From Euryarchaeota archaeon UBA24 (lineage in GTDB: Archaea; Halobacteriota; Halobacteria; Halobacteriales; Hikarchaeaceae), in the NCBI GenBank assembly GCA_002503845.1, contig DASO01000008.1, forward strand, positions 1-52,618: DNA of 52,618 nucleotides, written 5' to 3'. Both the position numbers and the translations under genes were made by a program. The notes under the pieces were generated by a model. That model saw nothing but the letters and a program-made list of their open reading frames with translations, searched no databases and was not told the DNA's origin. Positions 1 through 8,635 of the stretch are shown here, piece by piece (the stretch's first letter is position 1; each line of letters starts with the position of its first letter).

Positions 1-1
1 T

Positions 2-655
2 CCACCAGAAGACCTAGATACAAGCCACGGTAGAATATATCCGAAAGGAGATCCCGATGCAGGAATTGAAATAACAGACGTGTTCACTGCAGCCATTTAC
101 GAATCAGGATACTTCCTAAAACGGGGTGGAGAAATCATTGGAAAAGACACCTGGGTTATTGAAGCTGGAGATCCTCAACCCGGTAAACCAGGTCGTGTGA
201 ACTCATTCTATTCAGAAGGGGCAGTTAGTGCAAGTGTCCGTGTCAATCTCCACACTGGAGAGGTCAAAGTGGACCAAATAGTTGGGGTCTTCGATGTTGG
301 AAAAGCTATCAACCCAAAACTAGTCGATGAACAAATTATTGGGGCAATTAGCATGGGACTCGCAGGAGTTTTATATGAAGGAATGGTTTACGACGAAAAA
401 TCAGGAAGAACCATCAATGCAAATTATTCCGATTATAAAATCCCAACGATTCATGAACACCCGGTGGTAGTTCCAATTTTCTTAGAAGAAGGCCATCCTC
501 AAGGTCCATACGGGGCAAAAGGTATCGGAGAATCCCCCACAGTCGCTGTAATCCCTGCAGTCGCAAACGCGATTAGAGATGCAACAGGGCATCGATTTAA
601 AGAGTTGCCTATAACTCCTGAAGATATCTATTTAAAAATCTCTGAGACTGAATAA
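2..655 (+). CDS. Molybdenum hydroxylase large subunit, C-terminal part (partial)
   Basis: The frame is open from the window edge to the stop at 655, so this is the last 217 residues of a larger gene. It matches the C-terminal Moco-binding half of xanthine dehydrogenase/CoxL-type large subunits. The GAKGIGE stretch carries the glutamate that acts as general base in this superfamily. It is followed by the usual SPTVAVIPAVANAIRDATG helix and a short tail ending near LPITPEDIY. The RGFG or AYR active-site segment lies outside the window, so the subtype cannot be called. The next gene is convergent and starts 8 bases on, so this gene ends its transcription unit. The substrate is unknown. Confidence 0.9.
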   Translation, partial: PPEDLDTSHGRIYPKGDPDAGIEITDVFTAAIYESGYFLKRGGEIIGKDTWVIEAGDPQPGKPGRVNSFYSEGAVSASVRVNLHTGEVKVDQIVGVFDVGKAINPKLVDEQIIGAISMGLAGVLYEGMVYDEKSGRTINANYSDYKIPTIHEHPVVVPIFLEEGHPQGPYGAKGIGESPTVAVIPAVANAIRDATGHRFKELPITPEDIYLKISETE

Positions 656-663
656 TTAATAAA

Positions 664-1818
664 TTAAAAATTGCCTTTCTCGTAATTGTCTCCACTGACG
701 AAGTTGACTAGCCCATCCGGTTTGTTATCCGGAATCCTTCTAGCCACTTCTTCTAATTCTGGTCCAGGTTCTCGATGCAATCTACAGGTAATACACCGAA
801 TTCCATTTACGCCACCCATCTTTATTTGCGATGTCTCCACTTCAATTACATCTACTCCTCTTTTTTCTAGTTCCTTATTAGTTTTCGGTGTTTCTACCCC
901 TTGAATTAATTTACCAGGTTCTAGTAGCATACCATTGCATGGGAGCAAATGCTGTTCTTCTGGTGGAACTTCAATCATCTCAATACCATGATCTGCAAGC
1001 CACTTGTAAACTCCAAAGTCTAGTTGAGGTGGGTACACAACTGCAAGACCCACATCAACAATATTCAATACACCATCCATATGGAATGCACCACTCGATT
1101 GCATCGTGGCATGAATCGAAGAGCTACTTCCCATCACAATTTCTCTTAGGCCTGCCGCTTTGAATTGTGGTAGTGCCTGTTCCAATCCTTCACGATTACA
1201 CGCCCTACCAAATCCTCCTACAACCACTCCTTCTGCAACCCATGGCCATGCGGGTTCTAATATCCCCTTACCTGTGATTTGCAACGAGATTGGGCACCCA
1301 ATATCTGTGAAGAACTTTTGTGTATGCCGATTCAAACCCCTCAGGTATGCCCCTTGACCATATCTTCTAAGTATCACACCATTTCTCAACACTGTACCCA
1401 GAAGTGCTCCAACGAACATCTTTCTAAGCGGTCCGTATGCTCCCCATGGATCCTCATATTCCATAAATCTAACTTTCACCCCTTCTTCTTCCAACGTCCT
1501 TGCATAATCTTCCTGCTGCCCCCGCAAAGCTGGTAGATCTGCCTCTCCATATGTCATCATAAAATATTCTTGATTCCGTTTATCTAGGAATATCTCGTGG
1601 TTTTCATGATCAGTCGCCATGACTAGGGCGACTTCTTTCAATTGACCAATCCCTTGATCTCCCCATTTCCTACCCCAAATCTTCTCCATTTCGTCTAAAT
1701 AATCTATATCGTGAATTACCGCCGGATCTGGTGGCATTCCTCCAACATAATCTGGAAAGTCCGACATTTTAAATTTTCTACCAGCAATAGTGTATTCTTT
1801 TTCATTTTTTTCACTCAT
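664..1818 (-). CDS. Guanidino-group modifying enzyme (DDAH/amidinotransferase-like)
   Basis: This protein of 384 residues has the pentein fold signature of arginine deiminase, DDAH and amidinotransferases. A FHMD segment lies near residue 245 with a second Asp at 255, the usual His-x-Asp pair. A C-terminal GGVNGIRCITC supplies the candidate nucleophilic cysteine (342 or 345). These enzymes hydrolyse or transfer the amidine group of guanidino compounds through a covalent thiouronium intermediate. The usual EGGD substrate loop is not obvious; an EPAWPW stretch near 189 stands in its place, so the substrate may not be arginine. I chose the ATG at 1818 over an upstream GTG at 1833. It lies 61 bases downstream of the amidohydrolase on the same strand and is probably co-transcribed. 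Substrate is unknown. Confidence 0.75.
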   Translation of the reverse strand: MSEKNEKEYTIAGRKFKMSDFPDYVGGMPPDPAVIHDIDYLDEMEKIWGRKWGDQGIGQLKEVALVMATDHENHEIFLDKRNQEYFMMTYGEADLPALRGQQEDYARTLEEEGVKVRFMEYEDPWGAYGPLRKMFVGALLGTVLRNGVILRRYGQGAYLRGLNRHTQKFFTDIGCPISLQITGKGILEPAWPWVAEGVVVGGFGRACNREGLEQALPQFKAAGLREIVMGSSSSIHATMQSSGAFHMDGVLNIVDVGLAVVYPPQLDFGVYKWLADHGIEMIEVPPEEQHLLPCNGMLLEPGKLIQGVETPKTNKELEKRGVDVIEVETSQIKMGGVNGIRCITCRLHREPGPELEEVARRIPDNKPDGLVNFVSGDNYEKGNF

Positions 1819-1879
1819 GTTAGTCAATCTCACTATACCTGAAACCCCGCTATGTGTAAAACCTGTCTACTCCTGACGC

Positions 1880-3355
1880 TTATCTTTCCACGTGGCCTAC
1901 TGATTTCCACGGTCTGTTTGCAAGTACTATTTTCTCCAAACCTGTTCTTTTAATAACGGCATCTGCCGCATCAGCAGCCTGTTCATACAAATCAGGATAA
2001 TTCACTGAAATCCCATCCACTACTCTATCCTTCATGATCACCTTCCCATTACAAATAACTGTATCAACTTCAAATCCCTGGGCCTGATATACGATTGCAG
2101 AAACTACATTCCTAATTGGTTGGAAATGTGTATAATCTAGTCCTAAAAGAACTATGTCTGCTTTTTTTCCGGGTTCAATGGACCCCAAATTTTTTTCTTG
2201 TCCTATTGCCCGGGCCCCATCTATGGTTGCCATCTCGAGTGCCTTTTCCGGAGTCATGATAGTCGAATCCGAGTGAACTCCTTTATGGAGTGACGCAACA
2301 TATCGCATATCGTTTATCATATTGACTGTATCGCTGCAACTCGCATTATCGGTTCCAATCCCCACTGTGACTCCATAATTGAGCATAGTTGGTATGGGTG
2401 CAGTGCCCGACCCCAACATCAAATTTGAAATGCAATTGTGCGCTACTCGCGCATCCGTTTGTTGCATCAGTCGTATATCCGATTCACTCAAGTGAACACA
2501 ATGGCCAAATAAGGCCCTTTCCCCTAAGCATCCAATGACATTCATATATTCTGTCATTGAAAAATGCCCACCCCCCAATGCCAATTCCTCATGATACGTC
2601 TCTGAAACGTGGGTGGTTGTCATCACGTCATGTTCTTCTGCAATGGCATAACATGCTTGTAGCCCATCTGTAGTTGTACATCGTGGAGATAATGGACCCG
2701 GCCAAATACTTTGTCTACCCTCTGCTGACCCGTTCCATTTCTTTATAAGATCTTCAATATTTTTAATAGACCCATCTGTATCATCTAGATCCGTGCTTGC
2801 ACGTTTTACACCTGGGGCAGCATCTCGATATAATTTAACAAAGTCAGACAACGCAGATTCCATGTTTTCATCGATAAAAGATTGACAATATATGTTTCTC
2901 ATTCCTGCCTGATCATACACTTCTAATTTTGATTTTACAATATCATCTGCATAACCCGATCCACCCCCTATCGCATTTTCCACAAATGTAGTTGTTCCCG
3001 ATTCAATTGATTCTAAACAGTACAATGCAGAAGCAATTGCATGCTCCTCTGCGTTCATTTCTGCCCGGGCAGGTTTAGTCACATTAAATAACCAATCATA
3101 AAGAGCCCTATCTGTCTGTCCGCCCCCTCTTAAAAGAATATCTGCAACATGTGTGTGGGTATTTATCAATCCTGGTATTACTGCATGCTTTTCTGCACTA
3201 ATAACCACGTCCGCATCGTGACTTGATTTAATATCCTCTGATTGGCCCACGTCAATGATCTGTTCACCTTCAATTGCAATTGCTCCATTTTCAATAACGG
3301 ATCTGTCCGAATCCATCGTAATCACGACACCATCGGTAATCAATATATCTGCCAT
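1880..3355 (-). CDS. ATZ/TRZ-type amidohydrolase (cytosine/guanine deaminase-like)
   Basis: The 491-residue protein belongs to the metal-dependent amidohydrolase superfamily, the branch with guanine deaminase, SAH/MTA deaminase, 8-oxoguanine deaminase and chlorohydrolases. Visible ligands are HTH at 67-69, a TTHVSETYHE strand, FGHCVH, and GTDN with the catalytic Asp. Such enzymes remove exocyclic amino groups or halides from N-heterocycles such as purines and triazines. It is slightly longer than the usual 440-470 residues. It lies head-to-head with a coxMSL operon across 102 bases and upstream of the guanidino enzyme. That context suggests it prepares or processes the substrate of the neighbouring hydroxylase. 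The exact substrate cannot be read from sequence. Confidence 0.85.
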   Translation of the reverse strand: MADILITDGVVITMDSDRSVIENGAIAIEGEQIIDVGQSEDIKSSHDADVVISAEKHAVIPGLINTHTHVADILLRGGGQTDRALYDWLFNVTKPARAEMNAEEHAIASALYCLESIESGTTTFVENAIGGGSGYADDIVKSKLEVYDQAGMRNIYCQSFIDENMESALSDFVKLYRDAAPGVKRASTDLDDTDGSIKNIEDLIKKWNGSAEGRQSIWPGPLSPRCTTTDGLQACYAIAEEHDVMTTTHVSETYHEELALGGGHFSMTEYMNVIGCLGERALFGHCVHLSESDIRLMQQTDARVAHNCISNLMLGSGTAPIPTMLNYGVTVGIGTDNASCSDTVNMINDMRYVASLHKGVHSDSTIMTPEKALEMATIDGARAIGQEKNLGSIEPGKKADIVLLGLDYTHFQPIRNVVSAIVYQAQGFEVDTVICNGKVIMKDRVVDGISVNYPDLYEQAADAADAVIKRTGLEKIVLANRPWKSVGHVER

Positions 3356-3457
3356 ATTGAATTCCTGTTCCTCTTACAAAAAGATCTTTTCGCAAAACCG
3401 TCGTACCGCAAACGTCATTATAGTCAAAGAGGTAATTTACCGTGGAAAACACCAATC

Positions 3458-4321
3458 ATGAGGGATTTTACCTATATTTGTCCAGAAACTATTGATGAAG
3501 TCTGTCAGTTGCTATCCGAGCAGGAAAATGCATTTCTAATTGCAGGTGGCCAGAGCCTTCTACCACTTTTGCGCCTTAGAGCAGCAGACCTTTCTTGTCT
3601 TATTGATATCAATGGACTAAAAAATGCCAATTACATAACCTTTGAAAACCAACAAGTAAAAGTTGGACCAACTGCGCGACACGCAGAAGTCGCCGAATCT
3701 GAAACTGTAAAGAATCATTGTCTCGTTCTATCTCAAGTAGCATCCCATATTGGAGATGTACAAGTTAGAAACCGGGGTACTATTTGTGGATCTGTTGCCA
3801 ATGCAGATCCTGCAGGGGACCCTCCTGTCCTATCTGCTCTTCTAGATGTTGAAATCCAAGCTACATCTGTTCGCGGCGAAACCATTTATTCCGGAAGCGA
3901 TTTCTTCCAGGGTTTTTACGCCACCAATCTAGAGGAAGATGAGTTCATAACCGAAGTTCGATTCCCCAAGATTTCTTCCCCGACGGGGGTGGGATATGAA
4001 AAATGGGAGCCGAGCGAAGGCGCCTACCCCGTAGCCACTGTTGGTGCACTAATAACCCTGGAAGGCGACCTCATCTCTCAAGCAAAAATAGTAACTGGTG
4101 CAATTGAACCCGGGCCAACCTTTTCTGAGGATGCAGCAAACATTCTCCTCGGACAAAAACCCACAACTGAACTCATCACAGAAGCTGCCATATCTATTGG
4201 CGAAAATTCAGACCCAATTGAAGACGCAGAAGGGTCTATTCTATTCAAACAAGAATTAATGAAAACTTTATCCAAACGTGCAATTACCACTGCGGTAGAT
4301 TGTGCCCAAGGAGGTGCTTAA
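3458..4321 (+). CDS. Molybdenum hydroxylase FAD-binding medium subunit (CoxM-like)
   Basis: Residues 29-36 read AGGQSLLP and residues 108-113 read TICGSV. These correspond to the two FAD pyrophosphate-binding loops (AGGHSLLP and TIGG) of CoxM/XDH-B subunits. The second Gly of TIGG is Cys here. The C-terminal CO_deh_flav_C domain follows to residue 287. An in-frame extension upstream exists, but the ATG at 3458 gives the family's normal length and N-terminus. The subunit passes electrons from the 2Fe-2S clusters of the small subunit to FAD and on to an acceptor. It is the first gene of a three-gene operon M-S-L. The stop is followed 2 bases later by the small-subunit start. Confidence 0.92.
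   Translation: MRDFTYICPETIDEVCQLLSEQENAFLIAGGQSLLPLLRLRAADLSCLIDINGLKNANYITFENQQVKVGPTARHAEVAESETVKNHCLVLSQVASHIGDVQVRNRGTICGSVANADPAGDPPVLSALLDVEIQATSVRGETIYSGSDFFQGFYATNLEEDEFITEVRFPKISSPTGVGYEKWEPSEGAYPVATVGALITLEGDLISQAKIVTGAIEPGPTFSEDAANILLGQKPTTELITEAAISIGENSDPIEDAEGSILFKQELMKTLSKRAITTAVDCAQGGA
4307..4315 (+). promoter_or_regulatory. Strong Shine-Dalgarno for the small subunit
   Basis: AAGGAGGTG lies at the end of the coxM-like frame with about 9 bases to the ATG at 4324. It matches the 16S 3' end almost perfectly and decides the small-subunit start at 4324 instead of an in-frame ATG at 4300. It also shows that this genome uses SD-led initiation inside operons. Confidence 0.75.
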
Positions 4322-4323
4322 AA

Positions 4324-4827
4324 ATGTCTAATGCAAACCAAGAACCACAATCAGAGTTAATAGTAACCATAACTGTAAATGGATCCAAAACGGGTGAAAT
4401 CATCCCTGCAAGAACTCTATTATCAGAATATGTTCGAGAGCATCTATATCTTACTGGAACTCATCGCGGTTGTGAAACTGCAAAATGCGGTGCATGCACC
4501 GTTTTACTTGATGGAAAAGCAGTAAAATCTTGCAACGTACTAGCGGCGCAGGCTAATGGCAGAAACGTAACCACGGTTGAAGGTTTAGATGACCACGGAA
4601 AACTCAGCCCAGTCCAACAATCTTTCTGGGACAATCATGGTATGCAATGTGGTTACTGCACGCCAGGTTTCGTTATCGCCTCAACTGCATTACTAAATGA
4701 AAACCCTAACCCCACCATAGACGAAATCCGATTCGGTTTAGCTGGAAATATCTGTAGATGCACCGGATATACTAAAATTATAGAAAGTGTCCAGGACGCG
4801 GCACACCGAATAAACAAGGGATCCTGA
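4324..4827 (+). CDS. Molybdenum hydroxylase 2Fe-2S small subunit (CoxS-like)
   Basis: The 167-residue protein has the two-domain layout of CoxS/XDH-C. A plant-type ferredoxin domain has Cys 50, 55, 58 and 70. A helical domain has Cys 109, 112, 144 and 146 (CGYCTPG and ICRCTGY). These bind the distal and proximal 2Fe-2S clusters that carry electrons from the molybdopterin cytosine dinucleotide site to FAD. A strong Shine-Dalgarno precedes it. Its TGA overlaps the ATG of the large subunit by one base (4825-4829), implying translational coupling and 1:1 synthesis. Confidence 0.95.
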   Translation: MSNANQEPQSELIVTITVNGSKTGEIIPARTLLSEYVREHLYLTGTHRGCETAKCGACTVLLDGKAVKSCNVLAAQANGRNVTTVEGLDDHGKLSPVQQSFWDNHGMQCGYCTPGFVIASTALLNENPNPTIDEIRFGLAGNICRCTGYTKIIESVQDAAHRINKGS

Positions 4828-7259
4828 TGAGCAAAGCCCAACTCAAATCGCCCAAGCAAGTTGCTTCTACCAGCGCTGTAGTAGGTGCGCGAATTAATAC
4901 CAAAATTGGAAGAAAACTTGTAACTGGTACTGGCAGATTTTTAGATGATATAGTACTTCCTGGAATGCTTCACGCACGGTTTGTTCGCAGTCCCCATGCC
5001 CATGCTAGAATTTTAAATATTGATACTTCTAAAGCCATGGATATTCCTGGTGTAGAACTAGTCTGGACTGCCGAGGATATTGATCCTTATGTACTCCCAT
5101 TTAGCCATCCTGAAAACGCGAAACATCTAGGTTTTGTGGATGAAGAGGTACTTGCCTCCGATAGAGTTCGATATGTTGGGGATGAAGTAGCGATTGTGTT
5201 GGCAAAAGATAGAAACACCGCGATAGAAGCAGCAGACTCGGTCGAGATCGAATATGAAAAATTACCCGCTGTAATCGACGCGGAATCGGCCTTACTTGAT
5301 AGTGCCACTATCATCCACCCGCACCTATCTTCCGACCCAAAAAATCCGATAAATGGAAATCTAATCTATGCTGGAAAAACCGTTGGAGGTGATACTAAAA
5401 CTGCCCTCTCTAATGCAGACGTAGTTGTGGAAGCAACCTTTACAAATAATAAAACGAATCCGTCTCCTCTCGAACCTCATGGTTGTATAGCAGATTGGAA
5501 TAATGGAAGTCAAAAACTAACCCTTTGGGCATCTACCCAGGTTCCCCACCGATTACCCGAACTTATAGCCACTGCAGTTGTGGACCTAGACCCCACGAAT
5601 ATAATCTGTAAAATCTCAGATGTTGGAGGGGGATTTGGAGCAAAAGTTGGTAGATATTCTCATCACGTTGCAACATGCGTTCTTTCTATGTACACTGGAA
5701 AACCTGTTAAAATGTTTTTAGATCGAATTGAAGAAATGCAAGCTGGACGTGGGCGTTACGACGAAACCATGAATGGAAGATTGGCCCTTTCAAAAGAAGG
5801 GAAAATGTTGGCGCTTGATATAGATATGCTCCAAAACACTGGAGCTTATGCAAACTATGGGGCTGTGATTGCCAAATCTTCAGCACTCACTTGTGGAGGC
5901 CCTTATCTCATACCCAACCAAGAAATTCGGTATAAATTAGTTTACACAAATATAATGCCTGGGACTGCAGTACGCGGATTTGGAAATCCCCAATTTATGT
6001 ATGCAATTGAACAGCTCATAGACCTCGCTGCAGAGGAGCTAGGTATGGATGCATTTGATTTACGCCTACTTAATGTGCCCAAAATATCCGATCTCCCTTT
6101 GCGAACTGCAACACGATTAAAACTCCGGGATATGGATGTATATGGATGCCTCACTCAACTCCGAGAACGTATTGATTGGGATTCAAATCGCGGTGGCCAT
6201 CGAACAAAAGATGGTAAACTCCGCGGAGTGGGAATGGGGACTGTTATGCAACGCAACGGGAACAAAAGTGCAAAAGGAGCAGATTACTCCGGAGCAATTG
6301 TTCGCATGGACCGTTTTGGATCTGTCACTGTTTTTTCAGGAACATCTAGTATTGGTACTGGGACCACCACTGGTATTGTTCAAATGGTATCTGACACTCT
6401 GGGCGTCTCCGTGGACCGTGTGGATATAGTCATTGGAGATACTGATATAACTCCCGAAGATATGGGGGTTTGGGGGGACCGTTCCTCTGTTTTCGCAGGA
6501 ACTGCCGCAACCATGGCTGCACAAAACCTCAAAGCTAAAATCATTCGACTAGCTGCTCATCTGCTAAATATTTCTGAATCGAATGTAATCATCTCCAACG
6601 ACCGAATCTTCGAATCCAATAAACCAGAAAATGGGATGTCAATTGAAGAGTTTGCAAATCTTGCTACATATGGTGACCAAACCAACCGCCCCTCCGATTT
6701 ACAAGGTGGAGTTTCCCTTGTTGGCGAAGCACGATTTGAAACCCAAGAAGGTGAATTTATGGATGAATATGGTACTGGGAGTGTATCTCATGTTTATACC
6801 TTCTCTTCCGCAGCCGTTGTTGTAGATGTTGACCTATCCACTGGGGAAATCGATATAGTTGATATCGCAGTTGCAGAAGATGCCGGGACTATAATCAATC
6901 CAAAACTAGCCTCTGGACAAGTCCAAGGGGCCGTAATCCAAGCCCTTGGAGAGGTCCTTCTTGAGGGGTATCAGTATGAATCTGATGGCTCACTTGCAAC
7001 TGGAACTTTACTTGACTATCATTTACCAACCGTTGCAGACATGCCTTTGCTACCTGAAGATTCAATTATCCACGTAGAAACTCCTGACCCAACCACTTCA
7101 TTTGGACAAAAAGGATTGGGAGAATGCGCGACTGTAACTATCTTTCCTGCTGTAGCAAACGCCGTTGCAGATGCGACCGGAATTCGCTTCCCAACGCTAC
7201 CTCTGTCCCCTTCTAGAGTCTTACCAGCTCTAGTTGAAGCAGGCCTGCGCGAATTATAA
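4827..7259 (+). CDS. Molybdenum hydroxylase large subunit (xanthine dehydrogenase-like)
   Basis: At 810 residues this is a full-length Moco subunit. It has the N-terminal Ald_Xan_dh_C hammerhead domain and GGGFGAK near 267-273 for pterin binding. RGFGNPQ lies near 382, and GLGE near 764 carries the catalytic Glu. The RGFG motif matches xanthine and aldehyde dehydrogenases. It is neither the AYxCSFR loop of form I CO dehydrogenase nor the AYRGAGR of form II, so CO oxidation is unlikely. It hydroxylates a C-H next to N or an aldehyde, probably on a heterocycle given the divergent ATZ/TRZ hydrolase and guanidino enzyme. It is last in its operon and converges on the gene for GTP cyclohydrolase III. 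Confidence 0.92.
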   Translation: MSKAQLKSPKQVASTSAVVGARINTKIGRKLVTGTGRFLDDIVLPGMLHARFVRSPHAHARILNIDTSKAMDIPGVELVWTAEDIDPYVLPFSHPENAKHLGFVDEEVLASDRVRYVGDEVAIVLAKDRNTAIEAADSVEIEYEKLPAVIDAESALLDSATIIHPHLSSDPKNPINGNLIYAGKTVGGDTKTALSNADVVVEATFTNNKTNPSPLEPHGCIADWNNGSQKLTLWASTQVPHRLPELIATAVVDLDPTNIICKISDVGGGFGAKVGRYSHHVATCVLSMYTGKPVKMFLDRIEEMQAGRGRYDETMNGRLALSKEGKMLALDIDMLQNTGAYANYGAVIAKSSALTCGGPYLIPNQEIRYKLVYTNIMPGTAVRGFGNPQFMYAIEQLIDLAAEELGMDAFDLRLLNVPKISDLPLRTATRLKLRDMDVYGCLTQLRERIDWDSNRGGHRTKDGKLRGVGMGTVMQRNGNKSAKGADYSGAIVRMDRFGSVTVFSGTSSIGTGTTTGIVQMVSDTLGVSVDRVDIVIGDTDITPEDMGVWGDRSSVFAGTAATMAAQNLKAKIIRLAAHLLNISESNVIISNDRIFESNKPENGMSIEEFANLATYGDQTNRPSDLQGGVSLVGEARFETQEGEFMDEYGTGSVSHVYTFSSAAVVVDVDLSTGEIDIVDIAVAEDAGTIINPKLASGQVQGAVIQALGEVLLEGYQYESDGSLATGTLLDYHLPTVADMPLLPEDSIIHVETPDPTTSFGQKGLGECATVTIFPAVANAVADATGIRFPTLPLSPSRVLPALVEAGLREL

Positions 7260-7276
7260 TCTTTAACCAACTATCT

Positions 7277-8038
7277 TTAGTACTCGAATTCAATCATAGT
7301 CGAATCTTCTCTACAACGTTCTAGTGCATGTTTTGCTGCCATCCCCGCATCTTGGGCCAATCTCCCCCATCCAACCCCAACTTTTAGTTCTACACCCACT
7401 TCTTGCTGAACATGATTAATGGCTTTCTCATATTCTTTCTCTCCCAACTCCGAACATACTGTAATAACATTGTCACCCCCTACAAAAAATGACAAAGAGC
7501 TATATTCCTTGCGCATATATCGCATCAATTCCGCATACCCATGTTCTATTTCAATAAATGCATCAAATTCATTCAATTTATCAGTATACTTTCCAGTTGC
7601 ATCATTCACGTCAAAGTGCGCTATTTGAAGATCTTTCTCTGTCCGTTTTTCTTCCTCTATAGGTTCTCCCTCTAAAATCTGCACACGGCTACTATCTTGG
7701 GCACTACCTGTCACTTGTAATTGAGAAGTTGCTTTCCCGAGGGCCTTTGCGGGATCTTTGTCACTCGCTATACTCAGACTAACTGTTACGGGATATCGAT
7801 TCCCAATCGATTCTTGGATCAATGCGTGATATTCTCTATCGATTCCATTCGTTACGGCAATCATGTTGTCAAACCTTGAGAAAAAAACATATCCCTTTTT
7901 CATGCCAAACAATTGCGAAAAGTCTGCATATAATCTTGACTGAAGTGTCTGTAGATCCACTTCTCTTCTAGGTTTTGGAGTCACCGTCCACGGTCCATAA
8001 TTATCTATCTGTATCAATGTCAATTGAGCATTTGTCAC
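7277..8038 (-). CDS. arfA: GTP cyclohydrolase III (archaeal, FAPy-forming)
   Basis: The N-terminus (TLIQIDNYGPWTVTPKPR) is the hallmark of the archaeal GTP cyclohydrolase IIa/III family typified by MJ0145. The C-terminal half repeats a nucleotide-cyclase-like palm fold with FVGGDN near residue 178. The enzyme opens GTP to a formamidopyrimidine nucleotide, the first step of archaeal riboflavin and F420 (deazaflavin) synthesis. Length (253) is normal. The start is GTG, but the conserved N-terminus begins there, so it is well supported. It sits between two molybdenum hydroxylase gene groups and about 4.5 kb from ribK and ribB, diverging from coxG. Confidence 0.93.
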   Translation of the reverse strand: MTNAQLTLIQIDNYGPWTVTPKPRREVDLQTLQSRLYADFSQLFGMKKGYVFFSRFDNMIAVTNGIDREYHALIQESIGNRYPVTVSLSIASDKDPAKALGKATSQLQVTGSAQDSSRVQILEGEPIEEEKRTEKDLQIAHFDVNDATGKYTDKLNEFDAFIEIEHGYAELMRYMRKEYSSLSFFVGGDNVITVCSELGEKEYEKAINHVQQEVGVELKVGVGWGRLAQDAGMAAKHALERCREDSTMIEFEY

Positions 8039-8146
8039 TATACTTTCTCATTGTGCGTGAGGTATATTATCGGCTTTGTTTTTAATCGATTCCTCTGAGT
8101 CCCTGTTTTATGGCCTCTCCATCCCTCCTCGGCACAGTAAACAAGG

Positions 8147-8155
8147 TTTAAATTA
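8147..8155 (+). promoter_or_regulatory. Likely TATA box of coxG
   Basis: TTTAAATTA is centred about 26 bases before the ATG at 8177. That places the transcription start at or next to the start codon, so the coxG-like mRNA is probably leaderless. The remainder of the 138-base gap to arfA shows no further structure that I can support. Confidence 0.5.
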
Positions 8156-8176
8156 GCTCTTCACCAATAATCTACC

Positions 8177-8617
8177 ATGGAATTTGAAGGAGATATCCTA
8201 GTCCCTGCAGAAAGACAATTTGTTTTCGACGAAATGCAAAAACCAGAAATGATTCAAAAAATCCTGCCCAATTGTGAATCTGTAGAAAAAGTAGAAGATA
8301 ACAAGTATGTGGCAGTTTTAAATGAAAAAGTTTCCAAAATTTCAATGAAACTTGAAACCGAACTTGAGCTAGTCGAAATACGTGACCCCGACCTGGTCAA
8401 ACTAACTATAACTGGTGAGGCTCCCGGTAGCAATACAAGTGTTCAAGGGACTGCAACATTCGAATTATCTGAAGAAGGACAAGAAACTAGAATTCAGTAC
8501 ACAATGGACGTCGAAGTAAGTGGAAAATTAGCTTCAATTGGATTCCGAATGATTAAACACGTAGCAAAAAAACGCATAGACGAGATTGGGACAAACCTCC
8601 AAACTGTGTTTCAATAA
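8177..8617 (+). CDS. coxG: CoxG-like SRPBCC protein
   Basis: The 146-residue protein has the START/SRPBCC fold pattern of CoxG: FEGDILVPAERQFVFDEM at the N-terminus, an LPNCESVEKV segment, and a C-terminal amphipathic helix (ASIGFRMIKHVAKKRI). CoxG proteins accompany molybdenum hydroxylases. They have been linked to membrane recruitment of the CO dehydrogenase and to binding of a lipid or quinone; the role here is inferred. It is monocistronic and convergent with coxE. Confidence 0.85.
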   Translation: MEFEGDILVPAERQFVFDEMQKPEMIQKILPNCESVEKVEDNKYVAVLNEKVSKISMKLETELELVEIRDPDLVKLTITGEAPGSNTSVQGTATFELSEEGQETRIQYTMDVEVSGKLASIGFRMIKHVAKKRIDEIGTNLQTVFQ

Positions 8618-8635
8618 TTCCCTCTATTTTTCCTC

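Noticed and set aside
888..1536. Open frames on the plus strand opposite the guanidino enzyme
   Set aside because: They are antisense shadows of a well-conserved gene, with no ribosome site and no family resemblance. Similar antisense frames opposite nrdJ, the coxL-like genes and trpE were dropped for the same reason.
3458..7259. Aerobic CO dehydrogenase (form I) operon
   Set aside because: The subunit layout fits, but the large subunit has RGFGNPQ where form I enzymes have AYxCSFR, so CO oxidation is not supported. The same holds for the other two complete large subunits.
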